From Pseudomonadota bacterium (GTDB lineage Bacteria > Myxococcota > UBA9042 > PHBI01): a stretch of 6,519 nucleotides of DNA. The stretch is taken from NCBI GenBank assembly GCA_005772945.1, contig SXIE01000155.1, forward strand, positions 1-6,519, in the 5' to 3' direction. This document shows positions 1 through 6,335 of this stretch, one piece after another (the first letter of the stretch is position 1; every line of letters begins with the position of its first letter). Under the pieces are notes generated by a model. It was not told the origin of the DNA, did no database searches, and was given only the letters and a program-made list of their open reading frames with translations. The position numbers were made by a program, and so were the translations under genes.

Positions 1-107
1 CGACGAGTGCGCGGCCGGCCGAAGGTGCCAGCGCGCGACCGGCGGCCTCGATGCGGCGCCTGCCGGGCGAGACGCTGTCGGGCACGCACATGCGACCCAA
101 GGCCTGA
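1..107 (+). CDS. Possible C-terminal tail of an unidentified gene, cut by the left edge
   Basis: The frame whose codons begin at position 3 stays open from the edge to a TGA at 105-107. It would give about 34 residues ending in ...GETLSGTHMRPKA. By my count 29 of its 34 codons end in G or C, against 26 of 34 in the next frame, so it is the better coding candidate. The discrimination is weak because all frames are open here on both strands. No domain can be recognised. The Pro/Ala/Arg-rich start followed by a short polar end would suit a disordered C-terminal tail. Upstream sequence is needed to decide. Confidence 0.3.
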   Translation, partial: TSARPAEGASARPAASMRRLPGETLSGTHMRPKA

Positions 108-152
108 GGTCGGTCGGGTGTCGTGGACGTATCGGGGCGCACGACCCAGGCG

Positions 153-181
153 TTGTCAGGAGCGAGGCGGCGTGGTGTGAG
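153..181 (+). promoter_or_regulatory. Weak promoter-like element before the GST gene
   Basis: TTGTCA at 153-158 matches five of six bases of the sigma-70 -35 consensus. At 17-bp spacing the -10 position holds TGTGAG (176-181), which matches only three of six. If used, transcription would start at or next to the ATG at 188, giving a leaderless message. That would fit the lack of a good Shine-Dalgarno sequence there. The poor -10 makes this a tentative call. The rest of 108-187 shows nothing else. Confidence 0.15.
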
Positions 182-187
182 TGGCGC

Positions 188-847
188 ATGGAACGCCTGC
201 ACTACCACCCGCTGTCGCCATTCTCGCGCAAGGCCTTCGTCGCGGCGCTCATGCGCGATGAAGCTTGCGAGTTCGTGCAAGTCCCGATCGGCACCGGCGC
301 GTTGACGCGGCCGGAGTTCCTCGCGCTGTCGCCGTTCGGGAAGATGCCGGTGCTCGAGACGAACGTGCCGGGCGTCGGGAACATCGTCGAGTCGACGTCG
401 ATCATCGAGTACTGGGAGGAGCGCGGACCGCCCGTGCTCCTGACGCCAGGGCGCGAGCGCATCGCGCGCCACTTCGATCGGATCGGCGATCTCTACCTCG
501 TGTCGCCGGCCGCCGCCCTCTGGTGGGAACCCGAGAGCGAGGCCGGCCAGAGTGCCGCCGCGACGGCCCAGATCGCGTGGCGCGTGCTCGGCGCGGCGCT
601 GGCCGACGGCAGGCCCTTCCTCGCGGGCGACCGCTTCAGCCTCGCCGATCTCGCGGCCGCAATCGGGACCGACTACCTCGCCCGCCTCGAGGTGCCACCG
701 CCCGACGCGATGCGTGCCTGGTGCGATCGCTGCTTCGCGGTGCCGGCGATGCGCCAAGCGGTCGAGGATGCGATGCCGTACATCACGCGGCTCCTCCCCA
801 AGGCGCGCGCCGCCGCAGCCGCTCAGGGCACCGCGGGCGGGCCGTAG
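188..847 (+). CDS. Glutathione S-transferase family protein
   Basis: A complete 219-residue protein, the usual length for a cytosolic GST. The N-terminal thioredoxin-like half (about 1-80) has the early strand and helix with S-P-F-S-R-K at 10-15. Ser10 lines up best with the catalytic serine of theta-type enzymes; Ser13 is the alternative. K-M-P-V-L at 52-56 carries the conserved cis-proline (Pro54), and the glutathione-binding Glu-Ser pair is E68-S69. The helical C-terminal half (about 90-205) contains F-L-A-G-D-R-F-S-L-A-D, whose S141/D144 form the usual N-capping box. The family conjugates glutathione to electrophiles or acts as a thiol reductase or isomerase in the cytoplasm; the substrate cannot be told. 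ATG 188 is the first start codon in a frame open to the left edge and gives a normal GST N-terminus. The ribosome site is weak (GAGTGG just upstream). The last 25 bp, ending in a low-complexity Ala-rich tail, overlap the convergent lipoprotein gene. Confidence 0.9.
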   Translation: MERLHYHPLSPFSRKAFVAALMRDEACEFVQVPIGTGALTRPEFLALSPFGKMPVLETNVPGVGNIVESTSIIEYWEERGPPVLLTPGRERIARHFDRIGDLYLVSPAAALWWEPESEAGQSAAATAQIAWRVLGAALADGRPFLAGDRFSLADLAAAIGTDYLARLEVPPPDAMRAWCDRCFAVPAMRQAVEDAMPYITRLLPKARAAAAAQGTAGGP

Positions 848-3285
848 AGATCGGCGCAGGTGCCGGCCGGCGCCTTCACGTTGGGCGCGTGGCCCGGCGT
901 GAGGTCAGCGAGAAAGGCCGCGATGGTGTTCTGCATCTGGCAGATGGGCGACACGCTCACGAGCGCGGCGTCGCGCAGGACGATCGGCGGGTACGGCGGC
1001 AACGCACGCGACGTGCAGAGCGGCGAGATGATGCCGGCGTGGCACGAGCGCGCGTAGTAGAACCAGGCCGCGGTGACGTTCTTGTCGCCGACCGCGAGAT
1101 TGCCCGCGACGCCCGCATCGAACGGCGTCGCGCTGATGGTCGCCGCGCCGGGCATCGTCGCATCGAGCGTCCAGTCCGCTCCGGCCCCGAACACCGGCAC
1201 GCCCCACGCGTTGGCGAAGCTGAGCTGCGCCGGCCCGTTGAGCGTCTCATCCCACGAGTCGCCGAAGCCGAGGACGTGCAGGGCGTGGCCGTCGACACGC
1301 CCGCGCAGCACGAACGGCGCATAGGCCGCCGGGTCGCCACGCTGGTGGAGCCAGGCGATGAGCGCGATGACGGGATCGGCCCAGCTCGCGCGCTTGAGGT
1401 CGTCGAGGCTCGAGGCGAGCCCGAGCAGGTTCCAGATGACCGCGGACGCGAGCTCGGCGTTGGCCGGCGCCATCATGACGTTCGCGCTGAAGAGCATGCC
1501 CGAGCCGACGCTCTCGACCGCCGCGTCGAAGTCCGACGTTGCGGCCAGGGCCGCGGTCGAGAAGCTCGTGCCGAAGCTGAGCGCCTGGTGGACCATCGTG
1601 GTCGTGTCGAACGTGACCCCGAACGCGGCGCCCATGCCGGTCGGGCCTTTCTCGCGCAGGAGCCGCACGAGCGTGTGCAGCTCGACCGAAACCTGGATGA
1701 AGTTCGCCTCGATGACGGCCGGATCGAACCCCGACCCGAGCGCGAAGAGGCCGCCGACGCTGCTGGTCGCGGCGCCGTTGTCGCCGATGAAGTCCTGACC
1801 GGCCTCGCCGGTGTAGGTGTTGCGCAGATCGCGCTCGGTCGGCGCGACGACGTCCTCGCCCGCGACGCCCGCGACGTACGTCACGCTCTGGCGACCGCCG
1901 TGAAACGGCAGATCGGCGACGACAGTTGCAACTCCGCGCAAGCAATTCAGGTTCGCAAACGCGAGCGCGTCGCTGCGGATCGCGGTCCCGCCGTGCGTGA
2001 AGACGGCCACCGGGATCCCCTGGTCGCCAACCAGCGACCCGCTCGCGACGTGGTCCTTACAGAAGAAGATCGAAAACGGCACCATCGCGCGCGAGCGCAT
2101 CGCGGGCTTGCCGCCGTCCCCGTATTGGATCGGCAGCGCCGTGACGTCGGCGCTCTCGCCTTGGCGCGCCTGCGCAAACGACGGCGCGAGGAAGGAGCCG
2201 TTGACGACGTAGCCGATGCCGTCGTGGAGGCTGCCACCGGCGTAGGCCGCGCCCCCGGGGACGGTGGCGGCCGCGGCCCGATCCCCTTCGTCCCAGGCGG
2301 TCGGCAGGTAGGCGAGCGGTCCGTCGGTCAGCGTCGCGACGCCGAAGTACGCTTCGAGCCCGAGGCCGACCACGTCGGAGGCCTCAATCCAGGCGCCGCT
2401 TGTAACGTCGCGGCTCACGCGACGCGTCGGCGTGACGAGCGGAAAGGCGTCGGTCGCCGCCATGAGCGCCTGCATGAACGGCATGCTCTCTTCGGTTTGA
2501 AAGACGGTCGCCACGACCCAGTCCGCGGGGACGCTCTGGCTGCCGCGGAACGCCGCCCAGGCGGGGTCGTTCTGCGCGACGAGGTCGATGGCCTCGGGGC
2601 GCTCGAGGATGCGCCCGAGTGCGTCCTTCACGCCGTGCGCGACATAGAGCGCGTAGCGCGATCCGGGCAAGAGCCACGCACCCCACGCGGGCAGCGCGAC
2701 GAGCATGCGACCGGGCGCGAACCACTCGACCTGCGCCGGCAGCGAGCGCCCGAGGTCGGAGCCGCCGATCGAGACGTAGTAGACCTTGCCCTGGAACGAG
2801 GCGAGATCGGGCGCGACCTCCATCGGGAGGAAGGCCGCGGCGGCGAACGCGAAGCGCCCTTTCGTGGCGATGGCGGCGTCGAGGCGCGCCAGGATCTCGG
2901 GCTTGGCGAGCGTGCCGAAGCGGCTGTCGGTGCCGAGCGGCGCGATCTGAACGTGTCCTGCGACGACGAGCGAATCGTTCGGGAAGGGGCCGCTGCCGAT
3001 CCCTTGCCCGGGCGTGGCACCACCCAGAAAGACCGCATTCGGGGCGGGCGGCGGCGTGGTCTCAGCGGCGACCTCCTCGCTCGTTTCGCTCACCGTGGCC
3101 TCGGCGCTCGCCTCGGTCGGGGCGATCGCGTCCTCGACCGTTTCGCTGAGCGTGACCTCGCCGCTGGTCTCGCTCGCGCCCTGCGTGTCGGTCGCCGCGG
3201 ACTTCTCGTCGCCGCAGCCCCCGAGCCCAAGTGCGGCCGCCAGTGTCCCCATGAACACGATCGTCGAAATAGGTCGGTGCGTCAT
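823..3285 (-). CDS. Exported lipoprotein with probable alpha/beta-hydrolase (lipase-like) domain
   Basis: An 820-residue protein. The start is set by a good ribosome site (GGGAAGAGGG at 3299-3290, 4 nt before the ATG) and by what follows: a lipoprotein signal peptide with lipobox L-G-G-C and acylated Cys24. An upstream in-frame start at 3420 would add 45 residues and bury the signal. Residues 25-80 are an acidic Thr/Ser/Glu/Ala linker. From about 95 the G-P-F-P-N-D-S-L segment resembles the N-terminal domain of VolA/Pla-1-type bacterial lipases. The hydrolase part (about 400-800) shows H-G-G (431-433) as oxyanion loop, D-L-P-F-H-G-G-R (458-465), nucleophile elbow G-T-S-F-S with Ser574, G-F-G-D with candidate acid Asp676, candidate His749 in R-S-C-H-A-G, and a final F-L-A-D-L helix (791-795). 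Inferred role: hydrolysis of an ester or lipid at the outer membrane or cell surface. It is transcribed divergently from the regulator at 3438 and converges on the GST gene. The elbow departs from GxSxG, so activity is not assured. Fold is fairly sure, substrate unknown. Confidence 0.75.
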   Translation of the reverse strand: MTHRPISTIVFMGTLAAALGLGGCGDEKSAATDTQGASETSGEVTLSETVEDAIAPTEASAEATVSETSEEVAAETTPPPAPNAVFLGGATPGQGIGSGPFPNDSLVVAGHVQIAPLGTDSRFGTLAKPEILARLDAAIATKGRFAFAAAAFLPMEVAPDLASFQGKVYYVSIGGSDLGRSLPAQVEWFAPGRMLVALPAWGAWLLPGSRYALYVAHGVKDALGRILERPEAIDLVAQNDPAWAAFRGSQSVPADWVVATVFQTEESMPFMQALMAATDAFPLVTPTRRVSRDVTSGAWIEASDVVGLGLEAYFGVATLTDGPLAYLPTAWDEGDRAAAATVPGGAAYAGGSLHDGIGYVVNGSFLAPSFAQARQGESADVTALPIQYGDGGKPAMRSRAMVPFSIFFCKDHVASGSLVGDQGIPVAVFTHGGTAIRSDALAFANLNCLRGVATVVADLPFHGGRQSVTYVAGVAGEDVVAPTERDLRNTYTGEAGQDFIGDNGAATSSVGGLFALGSGFDPAVIEANFIQVSVELHTLVRLLREKGPTGMGAAFGVTFDTTTMVHQALSFGTSFSTAALAATSDFDAAVESVGSGMLFSANVMMAPANAELASAVIWNLLGLASSLDDLKRASWADPVIALIAWLHQRGDPAAYAPFVLRGRVDGHALHVLGFGDSWDETLNGPAQLSFANAWGVPVFGAGADWTLDATMPGAATISATPFDAGVAGNLAVGDKNVTAAWFYYARSCHAGIISPLCTSRALPPYPPIVLRDAALVSVSPICQMQNTIAAFLADLTPGHAPNVKAPAGTCADLYGPPAVP
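858..875 (+). terminator. Candidate GC-rich hairpin downstream of the GST gene
   Basis: AGGTGCC (858-864) can pair with GGCGCCT (869-875) around a GGCC loop, seven pairs with one G-U wobble on the plus-strand RNA. It begins 11 nt after the GST stop. No real U-tract follows (TTC only), so it is a weak intrinsic terminator at best. On the other strand these bases are codons for the last residues of the lipoprotein (around K-A-P-A-G-T-C), so the pairing could be incidental to GC-rich coding sequence. Confidence 0.25.
3083..3175 (-). repeat. 19-codon-period imperfect repeat in the lipoprotein linker
   Basis: Two 36-bp copies, 3083-3118 and 3140-3175, match at 29 of 36 positions by my alignment, both beginning GTTTCGCT on the plus strand. 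They lie 57 bp apart, a multiple of three. They encode S-E-T-S-G-E-V-T-L-S-E-T (residues 38-49) and T-E-A-S-A-E-A-T-V-S-E-T (57-68). This acidic linker just behind the lipid-anchored cysteine probably spaces the folded domain from the membrane and has grown by internal duplication. Confidence 0.6.
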
Positions 3286-3379
3286 GGCGCCCTCTTCCCA
3301 GGTCCAGCGCCGCGTGTCCAGTCCTGACGTCCGCATGCAGGGCCCGCCCCCCGCGCACGGCCGCGTCCCCGCCCCAGCC

Positions 3380-3407
3380 GTGCGGGGTGCGGGGAGCCGC
3401 ACTCCCC
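3380..3407. promoter_or_regulatory. Overlapping inverted and direct repeats in the divergent intergenic region
   Basis: TGCGGGG occurs twice in tandem (3381-3387, 3388-3394). The second copy starts a perfect inverted repeat GTGCGG (3387-3392) / CCGCAC (3397-3402) with a 4-nt spacer. An overlapping second pairing is GGGGA (3391-3395) with TCCCC (3403-3407). The first GTGCGG copy (3380-3385) could also pair with CCGCAC. The block sits 31-58 bp upstream of the regulator's GTG start and about 95-120 bp upstream of the divergent lipoprotein gene, where an autoregulatory operator would be expected. It could equally be a GC-rich coincidence. The remainder of 3286-3437 is G/C-rich with short palindromes GACGTC (3326-3331) and GCATGC (3333-3338). 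Confidence 0.35.
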
Positions 3408-3425
3408 AACGCGGCGCCACTCGGT

Positions 3426-3431
3426 CATAGT
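3426..3431 (+). promoter_or_regulatory. Candidate -10 element for a leaderless regulator transcript
   Basis: CATAGT matches four of six bases of TATAAT and is the only promoter-like patch just upstream of the regulator. Six bases separate it from GTG 3438, so transcription would begin at the start codon. The absence of a purine-rich ribosome site in 3415-3437 fits a leaderless message. No convincing -35 is visible: TCCCCA at 3403-3408 matches three of six at 17-bp spacing. Read on the minus strand the same patch contains TATGAC, so it could also serve the divergent gene. Confidence 0.25.
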
Positions 3432-3437
3432 CGCGAC

Positions 3438-4451
3438 GTGAACCGCAACCTCCTGATCGACCAGGTCGTCCGTCAGACCATGGTCCTCATCGCGCACCTC
3501 GCGACCCACGGCGGTACGCGCACCCCGCTGTCGGACGTCGCCGATCGCGTCTTTCGCAGCCTCGTCGACGAGCTCGAAGCACAGAGCCTGAGCCACAAGG
3601 TCATCGCGGACATGTTCGGCCTGGCGCTCCGCACGTACTACGATCGCGTCAAGCGCCTCACCGAGAGCGCGACCATGCGCGGGCGCTCGCTCTGGGAGGC
3701 GCTCTACCAGTATGTGCAGTACCAGGAGAAGGCGACGCGCGACGCGATCCTCTCGCGCTTCCGCCACGACGACGACCAGATGGTGCGCGCCGTCCTCCAC
3801 GACCTCACGCAGAGCGGGCTCCTGGCCAAGCACGGTCGCGGCGTGCGCACGGCCTACTCGGTCGTCCAGAGCCCCGACGTCGACCAGCGCAAGACGCTGA
3901 CCGCGCTCGTGCAGGTCGCGCTCTTCCACCATGGCGAGACGGGCGCCGCGGCGCTGGCGGCCTCGCTGGGCGCGGCCGAGGATGCGGTCGCGGACGCGCT
4001 CGAGGCGCTCGCCCTCGACGGCCGTGCCGAGGCGCTGCGCGGCGACCCCGTGCGCTACCGCGTCACGACCTACCTCATCCCGGCCTCGGATCCGGCGGGC
4101 TTCGAGGCGGCCGTCCTCGACCATGTGCAGGCGTTCATCGGCGCCCTCTGCCATCGCCTACGCCGGCGCGGCGCGCAGACCCCGATCGACGGCGCGATCG
4201 GCGGCAGCACCTACACGTTCGACCTGGCGCCCGACAACCCCGCGTGGGACCGCGTCGTCGGGCTCCTAACGCGCGCGCGGGCCGAGCTCTCGGCGCTCCG
4301 GTCCGAGGCCGACGCATTCGAAGCGGCACGCACCGCGCCTGCGCGCACCCTGCGCTTTCATTTCTACTGCGGCGAGAACGTGCTCGGCGAGGCCCTCCCG
4401 GCTTCGGCGGGCGAGCCTCGGCGCGCGACCCCCTCGGGAGAGCCTTCATGA
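3438..4451 (+). CDS. Putative transcriptional regulator with three successive helix-turn-helix segments
   Basis: A 337-residue soluble protein with no signal peptide. GTG 3438 is chosen because the residues after it (V-N-R-N-L-L-I-D) resemble, from memory, the N-terminus of an uncharacterised myxobacterial family. An upstream in-frame GTG at 3387 would add 17 low-complexity residues and lies within the repeat block. Residues 31-76 hold a helix-turn-helix (S-H-K-V-I-A-D-M-F-G-L-A-L-R-T-Y). Residues about 96-143 look like a winged helix (A-I-L-S-R-F then L-H-D-L-T-Q-S-G-L-L). Residues about 152-213 look like a second winged helix. The remaining third is helical, with G-G-S-T-Y-T-F-D at 255-262 and a possible short coiled coil at 278-297; it may dimerise or sense a ligand. 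The ATGA overlap with the VWA lipoprotein gene implies translational coupling, and the divergent gene shares its upstream region, so both are plausible targets. DNA binding is inferred from fold patterns only. Confidence 0.75.
   Translation: MNRNLLIDQVVRQTMVLIAHLATHGGTRTPLSDVADRVFRSLVDELEAQSLSHKVIADMFGLALRTYYDRVKRLTESATMRGRSLWEALYQYVQYQEKATRDAILSRFRHDDDQMVRAVLHDLTQSGLLAKHGRGVRTAYSVVQSPDVDQRKTLTALVQVALFHHGETGAAALAASLGAAEDAVADALEALALDGRAEALRGDPVRYRVTTYLIPASDPAGFEAAVLDHVQAFIGALCHRLRRRGAQTPIDGAIGGSTYTFDLAPDNPAWDRVVGLLTRARAELSALRSEADAFEAARTAPARTLRFHFYCGENVLGEALPASAGEPRRATPSGEPS
4436..4442 (+). promoter_or_regulatory. Ribosome binding site inside the regulator gene, for the VWA lipoprotein
   Basis: GGGAGAG at 4436-4442 ends 5 nt before ATG 4448. 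It lies within the last codons of the regulator, whose TGA (4449-4451) overlaps the ATG. This fixes the lipoprotein start at 4448 rather than at an earlier in-frame GTG (4244), since only 4448 puts a signal peptide at the N-terminus. Confidence 0.7.
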
Positions 4452-6301
4452 CGACCACGAACCGACGCGCCCTCGTCTTTCTCGCCGCGCTCGCGGCGCT
4501 GACAACCACAGCCTGTGGCGGGGGGACCGGCCACACCGGCGGCGAGAGCCACTGGGCGACCGGGTGGCTGTCGGGGTGCGTGAGCGACGGCGAGTGCGCG
4601 GACGGCTACACCTGCCTGGGCCACATCTGCTCGGTGACCTGCACGACCAACGAGGCCTGCGTGGCGCAGGGCGGCGTCGGCGAGTGCATCGAGGTGGAGG
4701 GCACGCGCCTCTGCGGCACCTCCGAGCGCGCCGCGTGTGACGCCGCGGAGACGGCCTGCGATGCGAATCGGGAGGGCTGGTTCTGCTTCGCGGGCGCCGC
4801 GACGGGATGCCGGCGCGCGATCGAGGTGTGCCAGGACGGGACGTGGGTCCCGGGCGCGCTCGATGCGTGCCGCGATCAGGCCGCGATCGACCCGGTCTCG
4901 GGCGCGTACGAGGTACGCTACGGCGATGCGCCCGTCGCGCTGGACGTGCTGTTGGTCATCGACAACTCGGCCTCGATGGTCGGCGAAAATGACGCGCTCG
5001 CACACGCGATTCCTGGGTTCGTGGCAGCGTTGAACGCGCAGGTCGAGGCCGCGCCGCGCATGGCGGCGACCTCGGTCGACGCGCAATGCGAACCCAACGG
5101 GACAACGGTGTTCGCGTCCAAAGGGGCCTTCAATACGGTTCCGGCCACCTCGTATCCGCCGCCGGCGCAGTTCCAGATCCGCGGGTCCTGCATGACGGAC
5201 GCCGACTGCGACGCCCTCGTCTGCGACGCGATCGACGTGTGCGACGATCCCCCTGGAACCTGGGCCTGCCGCGCGCCGTTCAGCGCTGACTGCCTCGAGA
5301 ACCCGAATGGTTCGGTGAACGCGTCGTGTCGGCGCCACTGCCAAACCGACGAGGAATGCCAGAGCGCGCTCGGGGATCCACGCTACGTCTGCCAGAAGCC
5401 CTCCGCGAGCCCCTCGGATTGGGGATGCCTGCTGCCACCGATGACCGACAACTGCCCTAGCGCGACCCCGTCCTTCCTCGACACCTCGAACCTCGAGCTG
5501 GTCCAGTGCATCACGGCCATCGGGATCAATCAGGAGAAGTGCCTCAAGTTCGAGGAGGGGTTCGAGGCCAGCCGGCTCGCGCTCGATCCGAAAGGCCCCC
5601 AGGCGGCGCAGGCGGCGGCGTTCCTCCGACCCGAGGCCATCTTGGTCGTGGTCTACGTCTCGGACGAGGACGACTGCTCGAGCGGCGAGGCGCTCGACGA
5701 GTACACCTACGCGAGCTGCGGTCTTCTCGCCTCCACCGATGAGGGCGGTCCCCTGACGCCAGTCGCCGCGTACGTCGAGTTCCTCAAGAACCTCAAGCCC
5801 GCCGGACGTGTCATGGCGATGACGGTGGCTGGCCAGAGCCTCCGGACCGATCCGGCCGAGATCGACGCCGACACGGCCGCCTACGTCGCGTCCAAGGGCG
5901 GCGATCGCATGTGTTACCAGGAGACTACCCTTTGCACCGGCTCCGGGGGCGCGACCGCGGCCGACTGGGGACAGCGCTACCTCGAGCTGGTCACCGCTTT
6001 CGGCGAGGACGGCGAGGCCGCGAACATTTGCACCATCGAGCAACTCTCGGCCTCGTTCGCAACCCTGGCTACCAAGGTCGCGCGCAACGCCAAGCGCGTG
6101 TGTCTCCCGCGCGTCGACACGACGGGCATGACCGTCACGTTGGTGCACGATGGGCAGGAGACGCCGCTCGTGGCCGGCAGCGGCGACGGCGGCTACGCGC
6201 TCGTCCAGGGTGCTGCGGAGTGCTCGACCCAGCTCGCGCTCTCGCCGAACCGCCGCGTGTCGCCCAGCGACAAGATCCTCCTGCGCTTCGCGACGCCATA
6301 G
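4448..6301 (+). CDS. Cys-rich lipoprotein with a von Willebrand factor A domain
   Basis: A 617-residue protein. Residues 1-22 form a signal peptide (N-R-R, then a hydrophobic run to T-T-T-A). Cys23 is the likely lipidated residue, though the lipobox has Thr at -3. Residues 44-141 are Cys-rich, with C-V-S-D-G-E-C (44-50) and C-T-T-N-E-A-C (65-71), recalling Dickkopf-like knots. The VWA domain starts at about 165: V-L-L-V-I-D-N-S-A-S-M carries the DxSxS metal site (172-176). Residues about 214-340 are a second Cys-rich block, apparently inserted into the VWA fold, with C-M-T-D-A-D-C (248-254) and C-Q-T-D-E-E-C (298-304). The fold resumes with E-K-C-L-K-F-E-E-G-F-E (363-373), F-L-R-P-E-A-I-L-V-V-V-Y (393-403) and S-D-E-D-D-C (405-410), a signature I associate with VWA lipoproteins of Myxococcota. 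Besides Cys23 I count 36 cysteines, enough for 18 disulfides. Likely a metal-dependent adhesion or scaffold protein outside the cytoplasm; partner unknown. It is coupled to the regulator upstream. Confidence 0.85.
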   Translation: MTTTNRRALVFLAALAALTTTACGGGTGHTGGESHWATGWLSGCVSDGECADGYTCLGHICSVTCTTNEACVAQGGVGECIEVEGTRLCGTSERAACDAAETACDANREGWFCFAGAATGCRRAIEVCQDGTWVPGALDACRDQAAIDPVSGAYEVRYGDAPVALDVLLVIDNSASMVGENDALAHAIPGFVAALNAQVEAAPRMAATSVDAQCEPNGTTVFASKGAFNTVPATSYPPPAQFQIRGSCMTDADCDALVCDAIDVCDDPPGTWACRAPFSADCLENPNGSVNASCRRHCQTDEECQSALGDPRYVCQKPSASPSDWGCLLPPMTDNCPSATPSFLDTSNLELVQCITAIGINQEKCLKFEEGFEASRLALDPKGPQAAQAAAFLRPEAILVVVYVSDEDDCSSGEALDEYTYASCGLLASTDEGGPLTPVAAYVEFLKNLKPAGRVMAMTVAGQSLRTDPAEIDADTAAYVASKGGDRMCYQETTLCTGSGGATAADWGQRYLELVTAFGEDGEAANICTIEQLSASFATLATKVARNAKRVCLPRVDTTGMTVTLVHDGQETPLVAGSGDGGYALVQGAAECSTQLALSPNRRVSPSDKILLRFATP

Positions 6302-6335
6302 CCCGGGGCGTCGCCCGCCGTCACACCCCGAAGCG
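6284..6335. terminator. Composite hairpin between two convergent genes, candidate bidirectional terminator
   Basis: GCGACGCC (6290-6297) pairs perfectly with GGCGTCGC (6307-6314) around a 9-nt loop that contains the VWA gene's TAG. Outside it, CGCTTCG (6284-6290) pairs with CGAAGCG (6329-6335); g6290 can belong to only one stem. The minus-strand gene's TGA (6321-6323) falls in the unpaired part. A second GCGACGC at 6333-6339 could compete for the central GCGTCGC (6308-6314). No U-tract follows on either strand, so termination is inferred from position and symmetry. Confidence 0.4.

Noticed and set aside
802..811. GGCGCGCGCC perfect palindrome near the GST 3' end
   Set aside because: It has no loop, lies in Ala/Arg codons, and such G/C alternations are expected by chance at this base composition.
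265..3327. A 1020-codon open frame on the plus strand
   Set aside because: It is codon-aligned antisense to the 820-aa lipoprotein, so G/C-rich third positions fall at its first codon position and suppress stops. Its product is a low-complexity Arg/Asp/Gly/Ala/Val mixture with no motif, and it also crosses the GST gene out of frame.
3286..3420. Upstream in-frame start for the lipase-like lipoprotein
   Set aside because: It would add 45 Arg/Gly/Pro-rich residues before a clear lipoprotein signal peptide. The ATG at 3285 has a good ribosome site.
3282..4154. A 290-codon minus-strand open frame across the regulator and the intergenic region
   Set aside because: It is codon-aligned antisense to the regulator, with biased composition and no ribosome site or motif.
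4244..4447. Upstream in-frame extension of the VWA lipoprotein
   Set aside because: It lies wholly inside the regulator gene in another frame and would bury the signal peptide. ATG 4448 has GGGAGAG at proper spacing.
4364..6148. A 594-codon open frame on the minus strand
   Set aside because: It is codon-aligned antisense to the VWA lipoprotein, with Arg/Ala/Val-rich composition and no recognisable domain. The sense frame has a signal peptide and clear VWA motifs.
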